Position numbers and translations under genes: made by a program
From: Ornithinibacillus massiliensis
GTDB taxonomy: Bacteria > Bacillota > Bacilli > Bacillales > Amphibacillaceae
Assembly: GCF_018310345.1 (NCBI RefSeq)
Contig: NZ_JAGXBY010000002.1
Coordinates: 248,001-312,000, forward strand
Direction of reading: 5' to 3'
DNA length: 64,000 nucleotides
Shown: one piece after another, positions 17,552 through 26,966 of the stretch
Layout of the letters: every line of letters begins with the position of its first letter
Position numbering within the stretch: position 1 is the stretch's first letter
Notes under the pieces: generated by a model
Told to the model about the DNA's origin: nothing
The model's input: the letters and a program-made list of their open reading frames with translations, nothing else
Database searches by the model: none

Positions 17552-18721
17552 ATGTTACCATCCTATTTTGCCGATATGCACATTCATATCGGAAGAGATA
17601 TTTTTAATAAGCCAGTTAAAATTACGGCTTCCAAGAATTTAACCATAACGAATATATTAAAAGAGGCTAGTCGGAACAAAGGGATTCAGTTAATTGGTGT
17701 AATTGATTGCCAATCACCAAATGTACAGTTGGAATTAAAAAAGCTGATAGACCAAGAGCTAGCATACGAACTTAATGACGGTGGAATCCGTTTTGAGGAA
17801 GTCACATTACTCCTTGGTTCTGAAATAGAAGTATATGACGAGAATTGTCGAGGTCCAATTCATGTTCTTTGCTTTCTACCAAGCTTAGTAGAAATGGAGA
17901 AGTTTTCGGAATGGCTCGTAACGAAAATGAAGAATATTACGTTAAGCTCGCAGCGCTACTATGGTTCAGCTAAGGAATTGCAATACAAAGTAAAAGAATT
18001 GTCTGGAATTTTTATACCAGCACATGTATTCACACCATATAAAAGCTTATATGGTAAAGGGGTTAAACAATCGCTAAACGAAGTCTTTGACCCAGACTTA
18101 ATAGATGGAATTGAATTAGGTCTTAGTTCGGATACGTATATGGCAGATCAAATCAAAGAACTTCATTCCTATACGTATTTGACCAATTCTGACGCGCATT
18201 CATTAGCGAAAATTGGTAGGGAATATCAGGAAATTCAAATGAGTGAACCGTCTTTTACAGAATTTAATTATGCCCTGCACCAGATTAAAGGGCGAAAGAT
18301 TATCCGTAATTTCGGAATGAATCCAAAGCTTGGTAAATACCATAAGACGGTTTGTGATCAATGTCTTCATTATTTGGATTCGGATTCGACTGTTTGCCCA
18401 GAGTGTGGTTCAAGAAAGATTGTGAAAGGGGTAGCGGATCGAATAGGCGAGTTAAGCGATCATACTGGTGAAGTAGAGCTACGTCCACCATATATGTATC
18501 AAGTACCACTAGAATATCTACCGAAGCTAGGGCCGAAAACATATAAAAAATTATTAGAACATTTTCAAACGGAAATGAATATTATCCATCATGTTCCTTA
18601 TGAAACCTTACTAGAAGTAGTTCCAGAACATATTGCACAGTCTATTATTCAAATGAGAGAAGGAAAACTAGCTATCATTGCTGGTGGTGGAGGAAAATAT
18701 GGTAGTGTTGCCGAGAGCTAA
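17552..18721 (+). CDS. Endonuclease Q-like PHP-domain nuclease
   Basis: A 389-aa protein with the layout of bacterial endonuclease Q (TIGR00375), a repair enzyme nicking 5' of deaminated bases such as uracil, hypoxanthine and xanthine. The PHP metal site begins with ADMHIHIG (Asp8, His10, His12) and continues with LGSEIEVYD, PAHVFTP and TNSDAHS (about 211-217). A zinc finger with Cys268, Cys271, Cys282 and Cys285 follows, then a helix-hairpin-helix-like YLPKLGPKTYKKLL (about 322-335). It follows nudF by one base, a nucleotide-hygiene pairing. The B. subtilis counterpart is probably yqxK. Confidence 0.82.
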   Translation: MLPSYFADMHIHIGRDIFNKPVKITASKNLTITNILKEASRNKGIQLIGVIDCQSPNVQLELKKLIDQELAYELNDGGIRFEEVTLLLGSEIEVYDENCRGPIHVLCFLPSLVEMEKFSEWLVTKMKNITLSSQRYYGSAKELQYKVKELSGIFIPAHVFTPYKSLYGKGVKQSLNEVFDPDLIDGIELGLSSDTYMADQIKELHSYTYLTNSDAHSLAKIGREYQEIQMSEPSFTEFNYALHQIKGRKIIRNFGMNPKLGKYHKTVCDQCLHYLDSDSTVCPECGSRKIVKGVADRIGELSDHTGEVELRPPYMYQVPLEYLPKLGPKTYKKLLEHFQTEMNIIHHVPYETLLEVVPEHIAQSIIQMREGKLAIIAGGGGKYGSVAES

Positions 18722-18775
18722 TGCTACTGTTTAGTTGAATGATAAAAGATATTATTGTAAAGATAGATTTGATAG

Positions 18776-18804
18776 GAATGTTTAACAGGAATCCCTCATA
18801 ACTT
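18776..18804 (+). promoter_or_regulatory. Candidate sigma-E promoter of spoIIM
   Basis: GAATGTT (18776-18782) matches 6 of 7 bases of the sigma-E -35. After exactly 14 bp comes CATAACTT (18797-18804), 6 of 8 for the -10. spoIIM is a mother-cell sigma-E gene in B. subtilis. Confidence 0.45.
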
Positions 18805-18838
18805 TTAATATAGACAAGAAAGTGAATGGAGGATTCCT

Positions 18839-19486
18839 ATGATTAAACGAACACTAGCAATGGATCATCTAAAAACACATGCGACAATTTATATTTTTAT
18901 GATTATATTATTTTTAACCGGCATAATATTTGGGGCAATTGTTGTTAATAGTATGGGGTTTGAGCAGAGAACAGATCTTTTCTTTTATGTAGAACGTTTT
19001 TTTGGTTACTTAACTAATGAGAATACAATTGCTAATAATGATATATTAAAGGAAAGTTATGTATATCATGCGAGATATTTATTTCTTCTATTTATACTAG
19101 GCTTATCGGTAATTGGCTTGCCAATTGTATGGATTCTAATATTTTTAAAGGGATTAGTAGTTGGTTTTTCAGTAGGATTTATTGTTAACCAGCTTGGGTT
19201 AAAGGGCTTTTTGTTAGCTACATTTTCTATTGCACCTCAAAATATTTTGGTTATACCCATTTATATCATTGCTGGAAGTCTTTCTATGATATTCACATTG
19301 GGATTATTGAATAAATTATTCGCTAGAAAGGTGTCCTTTTCACAACCAGTTTTACATCCATTTATAAAATATGCTTCTGTATTTGCTATATTACTGATAT
19401 TATCTGCTATTCCAGCATTGATTGAAGCCTATGTTGCAAATGAAGCCATGGTATCCTATATTAAATCTCTATATGCCACAGAATAG
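18839..19486 (+). CDS. spoIIM: Stage II sporulation protein M
   Basis: A 215-aa integral membrane protein with about five hydrophobic segments. With SpoIID and SpoIIP it forms the septal peptidoglycan-remodelling complex that drives engulfment; SpoIIM is the scaffold. The N-terminal membrane anchor (IYIFMIILFLTGIIFGAIVV) and PQNILVIPIYI motif are characteristic. A TGGAGG site precedes the ATG. The spoIIM-fur-yqzK-xerD order is conserved with B. subtilis. Confidence 0.92.
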   Translation: MIKRTLAMDHLKTHATIYIFMIILFLTGIIFGAIVVNSMGFEQRTDLFFYVERFFGYLTNENTIANNDILKESYVYHARYLFLLFILGLSVIGLPIVWILIFLKGLVVGFSVGFIVNQLGLKGFLLATFSIAPQNILVIPIYIIAGSLSMIFTLGLLNKLFARKVSFSQPVLHPFIKYASVFAILLILSAIPALIEAYVANEAMVSYIKSLYATE

Positions 19487-19502
19487 TTAAAACAAATAAA
19501 CT

Positions 19503-19531
19503 TTGACACCCTTTATACGTGTGCATATAAT
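19503..19531 (+). promoter_or_regulatory. Consensus sigma-A promoter of fur
   Basis: Perfect TTGACA (19503-19508), 17-bp spacer and perfect TATAAT (19526-19531). This is the best vegetative promoter seen in the window. No Fur box overlaps it, so strong autoregulation is not evident. Confidence 0.88.
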
Positions 19532-19560
19532 TAAAGGTGGATATGAGGGAGGAGATCGCC

Positions 19561-20031
19561 ATGGAACATCGTATTGATCGTATAAAGAAACAACTTCATG
19601 CACAGAGCTATAAGCTGACTCCACAACGCGAAGCCACCGTAAGAGTACTACTTGAACGGGAAGCGGACCATTTGAGTGCTGAGGATATATATTTATTGGT
19701 TAAAGAAAAAGCACCTGAAATCGGCTTGGCTACCGTATATCGTACATTGGAATTATTATCGGAATTGAAAATCATTGATAAAATTAATTTTGGCGATGGC
19801 GTCTCCAGATACGATCTACGAAAAGAAGGAGCCGAGCATTTTCACCATCATTTAGTATGTATTGAGTGTGGTTCGGTAGAGGAAATAATGGAAGATTTAT
19901 TAGGTGATGTTGAGAAAATAGTAGAAAAAGAGTGGGGTTTTCAAGTACAGGATCATCGACTGACCTTTCATGGCCTGTGTAAAGTATGTCAAAAAGCTAC
20001 TGTCAAGTCTGCTTCTAAGTCTACTTCATGA
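19561..20031 (+). CDS. fur: Ferric uptake regulator Fur
   Basis: A 156-aa Fe(II)-dependent repressor of iron-uptake genes. The N-terminal winged helix includes QSYKLTPQREATVRVL and the recognition-helix stretch GLATVYRTLELL (about 59-70). The metal/dimer part includes HFHHHLVCIECG and the second zinc pair CKVC; HHH with a preceding DLRKEGAEH is typical of Fur rather than PerR or Zur. The GGGAGGAG site at 19548-19555 fixes the ATG at 19561 over an upstream ATG in the same frame. Confidence 0.95.
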   Translation: MEHRIDRIKKQLHAQSYKLTPQREATVRVLLEREADHLSAEDIYLLVKEKAPEIGLATVYRTLELLSELKIIDKINFGDGVSRYDLRKEGAEHFHHHLVCIECGSVEEIMEDLLGDVEKIVEKEWGFQVQDHRLTFHGLCKVCQKATVKSASKSTS

Positions 20032-20035
20032 TAGG

Positions 20036-20070
20036 AATGCCTTTTCAAATAGGAGAAGGCATTATTTAAT
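20036..20070 (+). terminator. Weak terminator after fur
   Basis: AATGCCTTTTC pairs with GAGAAGGCATT (20036-20063, one G-T pair), followed by an interrupted T-run. Confidence 0.5.
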
Positions 20071-20211
20071 TTTAATCGTCATTTTTTCGTGTTACTATAT
20101 AAGTAGGTTCATCATATGAATTTATGGGACTAGTTTTCTAGTTAGTATGTATAAAGTATATCTTTTTTGGCATATCTTTTATTATTAGTATTTATTAAAG
20201 GAGAATGCCAT

Positions 20212-20418
20212 ATGAAGAGGATGGTATGGGATACGGTTAAGGTATTTATAATCTTCGTTGCTTGTACATGCTTATTTTATTTTGGTTTGCAAGTCATGCA
20301 TTCCGAATATGAACAGTTTCATCGATATGACACTCCAGAAGGTCCATCTGTTAAAGTATTCCAAAATGAACAAAGCTTTATTGATCGTTTAAATATCTTT
20401 TTTCGATTAGGGGAGTAG
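20212..20418 (+). CDS. yqzK: YqzK family small membrane protein (DUF4227)
   Basis: A 68-aa protein with one N-terminal membrane segment (about 8-26, VKVFIIFVACTCLFYFGL) and a short outer tail ending FIDRLNIFFRLGE. This is the DUF4227/YqzK family, which always sits between fur and xerD in Bacillus relatives; function unknown. GGAGAATG precedes the ATG at 20212. The longer frame from 20167 has no ribosome site. xerD starts 3 bp after the stop. Confidence 0.82.
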   Translation: MKRMVWDTVKVFIIFVACTCLFYFGLQVMHSEYEQFHRYDTPEGPSVKVFQNEQSFIDRLNIFFRLGE

Positions 20419-20421
20419 AGA

Positions 20422-21312
20422 ATGCTAAATCATGCCTATAATGATTTTTTTCATTATCTGCAAATTGAACGAGGATTATCTGATAATACGTTAAAATCCT
20501 ATAAACGAGATTTAAGTAGATATACGAAAGATATGGGTATAGGAAAACATAGTACATGGAATGAGATTACAAGAGCTGATATTGTTGGATTTCTTTATAA
20601 ACTAAGGGATGAAGGGAAATCATCTGCAACGATTGCGCGAACTATTTCTGCCATCCGTCAGTTTCACCATTTTTTATTGCGTGAGGAAATGGTTAATCAT
20701 GACGCAACATTACATATTGAAACACCTAAGAAAGAAAGAAAACTTCCAGATGTTCTTTCCATAGAAGAAGTAGACAAGCTCCTTGATATTAAAGGGAATA
20801 CTCCTTTAGATATTCGAAATAAGGCTATGCTTGAATTCATTTATGCTACCGGCTTACGTGTAAGTGAACTAGTATCACTAAAAACAGATGATTTACATTT
20901 AACGATGGGCTTTGTCCGATGCTTCGGTAAAGGAGCAAAGGAGAGAATTGTACCATTAGGTGATATGGCAGAGCAATCGATAGAAAATTATCTAAAATAT
21001 GCTCGCTCTAATCTATTAAAAAAGAATAGAGATGAGAGTATTTTATTTTTAAATCAGCATGGTAGACCAATGACGCGACAGGGATTTTGGAAAATACTTA
21101 AAAAGCTAGCAAAAGACGCAAATATCACGAAGGATATAACACCACATACGTTAAGACATTCCTTTGCTACGCATCTATTAGAAAATGGTGCTGATTTGCG
21201 TGCGGTACAGGAGATGCTTGGGCACTCGGATATCTCGACAACACAAATTTATACACATGTAACGAAAACAAGATTAAAAGATATGTATAAATCGTTTCAC
21301 CCTCGAGCATAG
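20422..21312 (+). CDS. xerD: Site-specific tyrosine recombinase XerD
   Basis: A 296-aa tyrosine recombinase that with XerC/CodV resolves chromosome dimers at dif. It has an N-terminal SAM-like core-binding domain (about 1-85) and a catalytic domain: Arg in [13 protein letters not shown] (about 145-157), Lys in [25 protein letters not shown] (His/Arg) and [12 protein letters not shown] with the nucleophile Tyr (about 277). The GGGGAG site overlaps the end of yqzK. Length and synteny are those of B. subtilis xerD (ripX). Confidence 0.95.
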   Translation: MLNHAYNDFFHYLQIERGLSDNTLKSYKRDLSRYTKDMGIGKHSTWNEITRADIVGFLYKLRDEGKSSATIARTISAIRQFHHFLLREEMVNHDATLHIETPKKERKLPDVLSIEEVDKLLDIKGNTPLDIRNKAMLEFIYATGLRVSELVSLKTDDLHLTMGFVRCFGKGAKERIVPLGDMAEQSIENYLKYARSNLLKKNRDESILFLNQHGRPMTRQGFWKILKKLAKDANITKDITPHTLRHSFATHLLENGADLRAVQEMLGHSDISTTQIYTHVTKTRLKDMYKSFHPRA

Positions 21313-21407
21313 GATTGCTTTTTACGGAAGTTGTCTGACATCATACAACCAATAAAAAACATATAAATTCAAAAATTAGACAACATAAGATTGGGAGGTT
21401 ATAGAAT

Positions 21408-22583
21408 ATGAGTGAATTTAATCGTATTTTTTTAGTAGTAATGGATTCCGTTGGTATTGGTGAAGCACCAGATGCGGAAAAATTTAATGATAAAGGTGCT
21501 GATACACTTGGACATATTGCGGAGCATATGAATGGATTACATATGCCGAATATGGCGGAATTAGGACTAAGTAATATAAGGGAAATTAAAGGAATTGAAA
21601 AAGCTGTAAAGCCTAAAGCCCATTTCACTAAAATGGAAGAAGCATCCAATGGTAAGGATACAATGACCGGACATTGGGAGATTATGGGATTACATATTGA
21701 ACAACCATTTCAAACATTCCCGAATGGTTTTCCAGCGGAGTTAATAAAAGAATTAGAAAGCAGAACTGGAAGAAAAATTATTGGCAATAAGCCTGCATCA
21801 GGGACCGAAATATTAGATGAGCTTGGAAAAGAACATATGGATACTGGTGCATTAATTGTTTATACATCTGCTGATTCTGTATTACAAATCGCTGCCCATG
21901 AGGATATTATTCCGATCGATGAGCAGTACCGCATTTGTGAAATTGCTCGAGAACTCACATTAGATGAAAAATATATGGTAGGTAGAGTTATTGCACGTCC
22001 ATTTGTTGGAAATCCTGGAGCATTTGAACGTACTTCTAACCGTCATGATTATGCATTGAAGCCTTTCGGTAAGACCGTTATGAATACATTAAAGGATGAA
22101 AACTACGATGTGATTGCCATTGGGAAAATCTCTGATATTTACGATGGTGAAGGCGTAACGAAAGCAATTCGAACTGTAGATAATGATGACGGTATGACCA
22201 AATTAGTAGAATCCATGAGCATGGATTTTCATGGTATTAGCTTTTTAAACCTGGTTGATTTTGATGCGAAATTTGGTCATCGTAGAGACCCACAAGGCTA
22301 TGGAGAAGCACTAGAGGCATATGATGCTAGACTTCCTGAAGTATTGAGCAAACTGAAGGATGATGACTTATTAATTATTACTGCGGATCATGGTAATGAC
22401 CCTGTACATCATGGAACAGACCATACACGTGAGTATGTACCATTGCTTGTTCATCACAAAGGGATTGATGTTGGTAGGGAATTACCAATTAGAAAAACCT
22501 TTGCCGATATTGGTGCAACGATTGCTGATAATTTTAATGTTACATTACCAGAGCACGGTAAGAGCTTTTTGAAAGAGATTTAA
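21408..22583 (+). CDS. deoB: Phosphopentomutase
   Basis: A 391-aa alkaline-phosphatase-superfamily enzyme interconverting (deoxy)ribose-1-phosphate and -5-phosphate in nucleoside salvage. Metal-binding motifs are [14 protein letters not shown] (about 7-20), the nucleophile Thr in [28 protein letters not shown] (about 281-295), ITADHGNDP and [18 protein letters not shown] precedes the ATG. It heads the salvage operon with punA and pdp (16- and 18-bp gaps), which feed it pentose-1-phosphates; B. subtilis calls it drm. Confidence 0.96.
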   Translation: MSEFNRIFLVVMDSVGIGEAPDAEKFNDKGADTLGHIAEHMNGLHMPNMAELGLSNIREIKGIEKAVKPKAHFTKMEEASNGKDTMTGHWEIMGLHIEQPFQTFPNGFPAELIKELESRTGRKIIGNKPASGTEILDELGKEHMDTGALIVYTSADSVLQIAAHEDIIPIDEQYRICEIARELTLDEKYMVGRVIARPFVGNPGAFERTSNRHDYALKPFGKTVMNTLKDENYDVIAIGKISDIYDGEGVTKAIRTVDNDDGMTKLVESMSMDFHGISFLNLVDFDAKFGHRRDPQGYGEALEAYDARLPEVLSKLKDDDLLIITADHGNDPVHHGTDHTREYVPLLVHHKGIDVGRELPIRKTFADIGATIADNFNVTLPEHGKSFLKEI

Positions 22584-22599
22584 TTAGGGAGAGGTATAG

Positions 22600-23424
22600 A
22601 TGGAATATTCAAAGATAAAAGAAGCGAATGAATTTATTAAAAGTCAATTATCCACTACACCAGAAATTGGATTAGTTTTAGGGTCTGGACTAGGAGTTTT
22701 AGCAGATGAGATTGAAAATCCTGTTATTATTCCGTATAACCAAATTCCATATTTTCCAGAATCAACGGTATCAGGTCATAAAGGACAATTAGTAATTGGT
22801 CAGTTAGAAGGAAGACAAGTTCTTGCAATGCAAGGTCGTTTTCATTTTTATGAAGGTTATACTATGCAGCAAGTTACCTTTCCAATTCGAGTAATGAAAG
22901 AACTTGGGATTACTTCATTAATTGTAACTAATGCAGCTGGTGGAATTAATGAAAGCTTTGAGCCTGGTGATTTAATGGTCATTACCGATCAAATCAATAA
23001 TATGGGAACTAGTCCACTGATTGGTCCGAATGATGACCAACTAGGTGCGAGATTCCCAGACATGTCCTCCGCTTATAATAAACAGTATGTCGAGTTTGCA
23101 CTTGAAGCGGCTAAAGAACTAGACTTAAAGGTTCAAACAGGAGTATATGTAGGAAATACTGGACCTGCTTATGAGACCCCAGCAGAAGTGCGTATGCTAA
23201 GAACTTGGGGGGGAGATGCAGTTGGCATGTCAACTGTTCCGGAAGTAATGGTGGCAAATCATGCTAATATGAAGGTACTAGGAATTTCTTGTATTTCAAA
23301 TATGGCAGCAGGTATTTTAGATCAACCTTTAACCCATCATGAGGTGATTGAAACTACGGATAAAGTGAAACAAGACTTTCTTCAATTCGTGAAGAAAATT
23401 GTTCAGACATTACCATTGAACTAA
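22600..23424 (+). CDS. punA: Purine nucleoside phosphorylase
   Basis: A 274-aa trimeric-type purine nucleoside phosphorylase, cleaving guanosine/inosine-type nucleosides with phosphate. Motifs are LVLGSGLGVLAD (about 25-36), the phosphate loop SGHKGQLVIG, QGRFHFYEGY (about 85-94), TNAAGGIN (about 109-116) and the C-terminal GMSTVPEVMVA with base-recognising Asn in SNMAAGI. It lies between deoB and pdp; the B. subtilis name is pupG. Confidence 0.94.
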   Translation: MEYSKIKEANEFIKSQLSTTPEIGLVLGSGLGVLADEIENPVIIPYNQIPYFPESTVSGHKGQLVIGQLEGRQVLAMQGRFHFYEGYTMQQVTFPIRVMKELGITSLIVTNAAGGINESFEPGDLMVITDQINNMGTSPLIGPNDDQLGARFPDMSSAYNKQYVEFALEAAKELDLKVQTGVYVGNTGPAYETPAEVRMLRTWGGDAVGMSTVPEVMVANHANMKVLGISCISNMAAGILDQPLTHHEVIETTDKVKQDFLQFVKKIVQTLPLN

Positions 23425-23442
23425 CAGGAGGTAGAACATTCT

Positions 23443-24747
23443 ATGCGGATGTACGATATCATCGAAAAGAAACGGGACGGAATAGAACTAACAGAAGAAG
23501 AAATCTACTTCTTTGTAAATGGTTATACAAGCGGTGACATTCCTGATTATCAAGTTAGTGCATTAATGATGGCAATCTATTTTCAGGATATGACGGAAAC
23601 AGAAAGAGCACTATTAACGAAGGCTATGGTTGAATCTGGTGATCAGATCGACCTTTCTGATATAGCAGGAATTAAGGTAGACAAACATTCCACTGGAGGA
23701 GTTGGAGATACCACAACACTAGTGCTAGCACCTCTTGTTGCTTCTGTTGGTGCTCCGGTAGCTAAAATGAGTGGCCGTGGGCTAGGCCATACAGGTGGTA
23801 CAATTGATAAGTTAGAGTCAGTGCCTGGATTCCATACAGAGATTACGAATAAAGAATTTATCGATTTAGTAAATAAAAATAAAGTTGCGGTTATTGGGCA
23901 AACAGGGAACTTAACTCCTGCAGATAAGAAGCTGTACAGTTTACGAGATGTAACTGCTACGGTGAACTCGATACCTCTAATTGCAAGCTCCATCATGAGT
24001 AAAAAGATTGCTTCTGGTGCAGATGCCATTGTATTAGATGTCAAAACCGGTGCAGGGGCATTTATGAAGGAAATTGAAGATGCGAAGGAATTAGCTCAAG
24101 CAATGGTTTCAATTGGAAAAAATGTTGGCAGAAATACGATGGCGGTTATTTCTGATATGAGTCAACCGCTAGGCCTTGCTATTGGTAATGCATTAGAAGT
24201 AAAAGAAGCTATTGATACCTTAAGCGGGAAAGGACCAAAGGACTTAACTGAATTATGTTTAGTATTAGGTAGTCAAATGGTTGTACTAGCAGAGAAAGCA
24301 AGCAATATTGAGGAAGCAAGACAAATGCTTGATGACAATCTATCTAATGGTAAAGCACTTGAACAATTTAAGACATTCCTTGCTTCACAAGGTGGAGATC
24401 CAACTGTTGTGGACAATCCAGAATTACTACCGAAAGCACGTAAGCAAATTGAGGTAACGGCAGAGCAGTCTGGAACAGTGCAAACAATCGTTGCGGACCA
24501 ACTTGGAACTGCTGCTATGATGCTAGGAGCTGGGAGAGCAACGAAGGAATCTGAGATTGATCTAGCTGCTGGCATTATGCTCCATAAAAAAGTAGGTGAT
24601 CCCGTACGTAAGGGAGAGCCACTTCTTACTATGCATTGTAATATCGACAATGTAGCATCGGTTGTGGAACTAATTAAGTCTAGTATCATCATTACAGATG
24701 AAAATGTGAAAGCACCAAAGCTAATTTATGAAATGATTACAGAATAG
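23443..24747 (+). CDS. pdp: Pyrimidine-nucleoside phosphorylase
   Basis: A 434-aa enzyme phosphorolysing uridine, thymidine and deoxyuridine. The thymidine-phosphorylase signature is [21 protein letters not shown] at about 109-129, with [13 protein letters not shown] (about 80-92) as the phosphate site and a C-terminal swivelling domain. AGGAGG is 11 bases before the first ATG, and the MRM start matches the B. subtilis protein. It is last in the salvage operon and is followed by a terminator. Confidence 0.96.
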   Translation: MRMYDIIEKKRDGIELTEEEIYFFVNGYTSGDIPDYQVSALMMAIYFQDMTETERALLTKAMVESGDQIDLSDIAGIKVDKHSTGGVGDTTTLVLAPLVASVGAPVAKMSGRGLGHTGGTIDKLESVPGFHTEITNKEFIDLVNKNKVAVIGQTGNLTPADKKLYSLRDVTATVNSIPLIASSIMSKKIASGADAIVLDVKTGAGAFMKEIEDAKELAQAMVSIGKNVGRNTMAVISDMSQPLGLAIGNALEVKEAIDTLSGKGPKDLTELCLVLGSQMVVLAEKASNIEEARQMLDDNLSNGKALEQFKTFLASQGGDPTVVDNPELLPKARKQIEVTAEQSGTVQTIVADQLGTAAMMLGAGRATKESEIDLAAGIMLHKKVGDPVRKGEPLLTMHCNIDNVASVVELIKSSIIITDENVKAPKLIYEMITE

Positions 24748-24753
24748 TTTAAT

Positions 24754-24790
24754 CGGGAAGTCTCGCTTAAGGGACTTCCCGTATTTATTG
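24754..24790 (+). terminator. Terminator of the deoB-punA-pdp operon
   Basis: CGGGAAGTC...GACTTCCCG stem (24754-24781) followed by TATTTATTGTT. Confidence 0.75.
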
Positions 24791-24873
24791 TTAAGATTTT
24801 ATCTTTTCCTGATTATAAATCTGTTTAATTTTGGTAATCCTAGAGTTATATTGATTGCTGGAGGTTAAACACG

Positions 24874-26055
24874 ATGAAAAAATTTGTTCTAATGATTAGT
24901 TTACTATTTTTCACCCTTTCTTTTTATACGATTACAGTAGCAGCAGAAGAAAAAGGGGATTCACAAAAACAAGAGTCATTTGATCTAGCTCCTGATGCTA
25001 AATCCGGCATTTTAATCGAACGAGATACAGGAAAGATTATGTTTGAAAAACAAGCCCATGAAAAATTACCACCTGCAAGTATGACGAAGGTGATGACATT
25101 ACTGTTAATCATGGAGGAAATAGAAAAAGGTACATTGAAAAAAGATGAACTCATAAGAGTCAGTGAAAATGCAGCATCAATGGGGGGATCACAAATCTTC
25201 CTTGAAGCTGGCGAAGAGATGACCGTTAATGACCTGTTAAAAGGTATTGCGATTGCTTCTGGTAATGATGCAAGTGTGGCATTAGCCGAAAGAATTGCTG
25301 GAAGTGAAGAAGCATTTGTAAAAATGATGAATGATAAAGTAAAAGAGCTAGGGTTAGAGAATACACAGTTTCAAAATGTGACTGGATTACCTGCAGAAAA
25401 TCATTATAGTACAGCATATGATATGGCAATGATGGCGAAAGAATTATTAAGTCATGAGTCCGTTACGGAATATACATCTATATATGAAGACTATTTACGG
25501 AAAGGGACTGAAAACGAATTCTGGCTTGTTAATACGAATAAGCTGGTTCGCTTTTATCCTGGTGTTGACGGATTAAAAACGGGTTTCACCAATGAAGCGA
25601 AGTACTGCTTAACTGCTACTGCGAAAAAGGGTGACATGCGGGTTATTGCTGTTGTAATGGGGGCCGGGACTCCAAAAGAAAGAAATGCAAGCGTATCTAA
25701 GATGTTAGACTATGCATTTAACACATATGAAACGAAAAAGCTCTTTGAAAAGGGAGAATCTATTACAAAGCTAAATTTATTCAAAGCAGAGAATAGAAAT
25801 ACTCCGGTTGTGGCCTCACAATCCATTAGCACCTTATTTAAAAAAGGAGAATCTGTAGACGAATTATCTACCTCTGTCAAGCTTGATGCTATTACATTAC
25901 CTTTAAAGAAAGGCGATAAGGTTGGTACGCTCCAAGTTAAAAATGGTGAAACGGTCATCTCTGAAACACCTCTTGTTGTTGAAGAGAATGTCGAGAAGGC
26001 GTCATTATTCACCTTGTTTAAACGCTCCATTCAGAAGCTGTCGAAATATGACTAA
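24874..26055 (+). CDS. dacF: Sporulation D-alanyl-D-alanine carboxypeptidase DacF
   Basis: A 393-aa low-molecular-weight penicillin-binding protein trimming pentapeptides in cell wall or cortex. A signal peptide (1-24) ends near VAA-EEK. Active-site motifs are Ser69-M-T-Lys72, Ser129-Gly-Asn131 and Lys235-Thr-Gly237, followed by a beta-rich C-terminal domain and an amphipathic basic tail typical of membrane-anchored PBP5-type enzymes. GGAGG precedes the ATG. Its location just upstream of spoIIA identifies it as dacF, which in B. subtilis is transcribed in the forespore and can read through into spoIIA. Confidence 0.93.
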   Translation: MKKFVLMISLLFFTLSFYTITVAAEEKGDSQKQESFDLAPDAKSGILIERDTGKIMFEKQAHEKLPPASMTKVMTLLLIMEEIEKGTLKKDELIRVSENAASMGGSQIFLEAGEEMTVNDLLKGIAIASGNDASVALAERIAGSEEAFVKMMNDKVKELGLENTQFQNVTGLPAENHYSTAYDMAMMAKELLSHESVTEYTSIYEDYLRKGTENEFWLVNTNKLVRFYPGVDGLKTGFTNEAKYCLTATAKKGDMRVIAVVMGAGTPKERNASVSKMLDYAFNTYETKKLFEKGESITKLNLFKAENRNTPVVASQSISTLFKKGESVDELSTSVKLDAITLPLKKGDKVGTLQVKNGETVISETPLVVEENVEKASLFTLFKRSIQKLSKYD

Positions 26056-26098
26056 TTACTTCTAGTTTAGGAGAAATATTACTTCTTTTGTCTACAAG

Positions 26099-26126
26099 GA
26101 AGGAATTTACCCATTTCACAACGAAT
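26099..26126 (+). promoter_or_regulatory. Sigma-H-type promoter of the spoIIA operon
   Basis: GAAGGAATT (26099-26107) matches the sigma-H -35 (RnAGGAwWW). After 12 bp comes AACGAAT (26120-26126), matching the -10 (RnnGAAT). spoIIA is a sigma-H target in B. subtilis, so spacing, sequence and context agree. Confidence 0.75.
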
Positions 26127-26160
26127 GTGTACTTACATAAGGAATGTAAGGAGGATTAAA

Positions 26161-26514
26161 ATGGGTCTAGATTATACATTTGAGGTAAAAGAAGATGTAC
26201 TTATTGTTCGCTTAGCTGGCGAACTGGATCATCATGAAGCAGAGGGCCTACGTGATCAATGGAAGGACATGCTTTACCATAGCCCGGTTAAGCATGTAAT
26301 TTTAAATCTTGAACTAGTTAGTTTTATGGATAGCTCTGGACTAGGTGTTATTCTAGGTAGATATAAGGAAGTACTGCAATTAGGAGGGCAAATGGTTGTT
26401 TGCTCGATACCACATTCTATCAAACGCTTGTTTGAAATGTCTGGTATGTTCAAAATTATTCGTTTAGAGGAGAATGAGATGTTTGCATTAGAAACGTTGG
26501 GGGTGGCTTCATGA
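26161..26514 (+). CDS. spoIIAA: Anti-sigma F factor antagonist SpoIIAA
   Basis: A 117-aa STAS-domain anti-anti-sigma factor. Unphosphorylated SpoIIAA binds SpoIIAB and frees sigma F in the forespore. The phosphorylated serine is Ser58 in [18 protein letters not shown] at 26147-26153 fixes the ATG at 26161 rather than an upstream in-frame ATG at 26125. It ends by overlapping spoIIAB (ATGA), matching the translationally coupled spoIIAA-AB-AC operon. Confidence 0.96.
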   Translation: MGLDYTFEVKEDVLIVRLAGELDHHEAEGLRDQWKDMLYHSPVKHVILNLELVSFMDSSGLGVILGRYKEVLQLGGQMVVCSIPHSIKRLFEMSGMFKIIRLEENEMFALETLGVAS

Positions 26515-26954
26515 GAAATGAAATGCATGTAGAGTTTTCTAGTGTTAGTCAAAATGAATCGTTTGCCCGTGTGACCGTTGCTGCATTTGTGGCTCAGCTC
26601 GATCCCACAATGGAGGAATTAACTGAAATTAAAACGGTAGTCTCTGAGGCAGTGACGAATGCGATTATCCATGGATATAATAACGACCCTAATCATAAAG
26701 TATCCATTACGTGTAAGGTATATGATGATGGTGAAATAGAATTAACGATACGCGACTATGGTATTGGAATTGATGATGTCGATGAGGCAAGGCAACCATT
26801 GTATACATCAAAGCCGGAACTAGAACGTTCCGGTATGGGTTTTACTATTATCGAGAACTTTATGGATTCTGTTGAAGTTATATCCAAGCAAGGTGAAGGT
26901 ACCACTGTTCATATGAGAAAGCAGTTAACGAAAAGTAAAACGGTTTATAATTAA
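26511..26954 (+). CDS. spoIIAB: Anti-sigma F factor / serine kinase SpoIIAB
   Basis: A 147-aa GHKL-type kinase that holds sigma F inactive and phosphorylates SpoIIAA. ATP-binding boxes are [11 protein letters not shown] (N box, about 46-56), IRDYGIGID (G1, about 80-88) and [14 protein letters not shown] (G2, about 104-117). It overlaps spoIIAA by 4 bp and sits just upstream of sigF. Confidence 0.96.
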   Translation: MRNEMHVEFSSVSQNESFARVTVAAFVAQLDPTMEELTEIKTVVSEAVTNAIIHGYNNDPNHKVSITCKVYDDGEIELTIRDYGIGIDDVDEARQPLYTSKPELERSGMGFTIIENFMDSVEVISKQGEGTTVHMRKQLTKSKTVYN

Positions 26955-26966
26955 GGATGTATGCCT

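Noticed and set aside
21322..21382. GTTGTCT...AGACAAC inverted repeat between xerD and deoB as a terminator or operator
   Set aside because: Seven-base arms with a loop of about 40 nt and no T-run; insufficient support.
23643..24692. Two minus-strand frames (133 and 139 aa) antisense to pdp
   Set aside because: They mirror the codon structure of a clearly identified gene; Ser/Thr/Pro-rich artefact composition.
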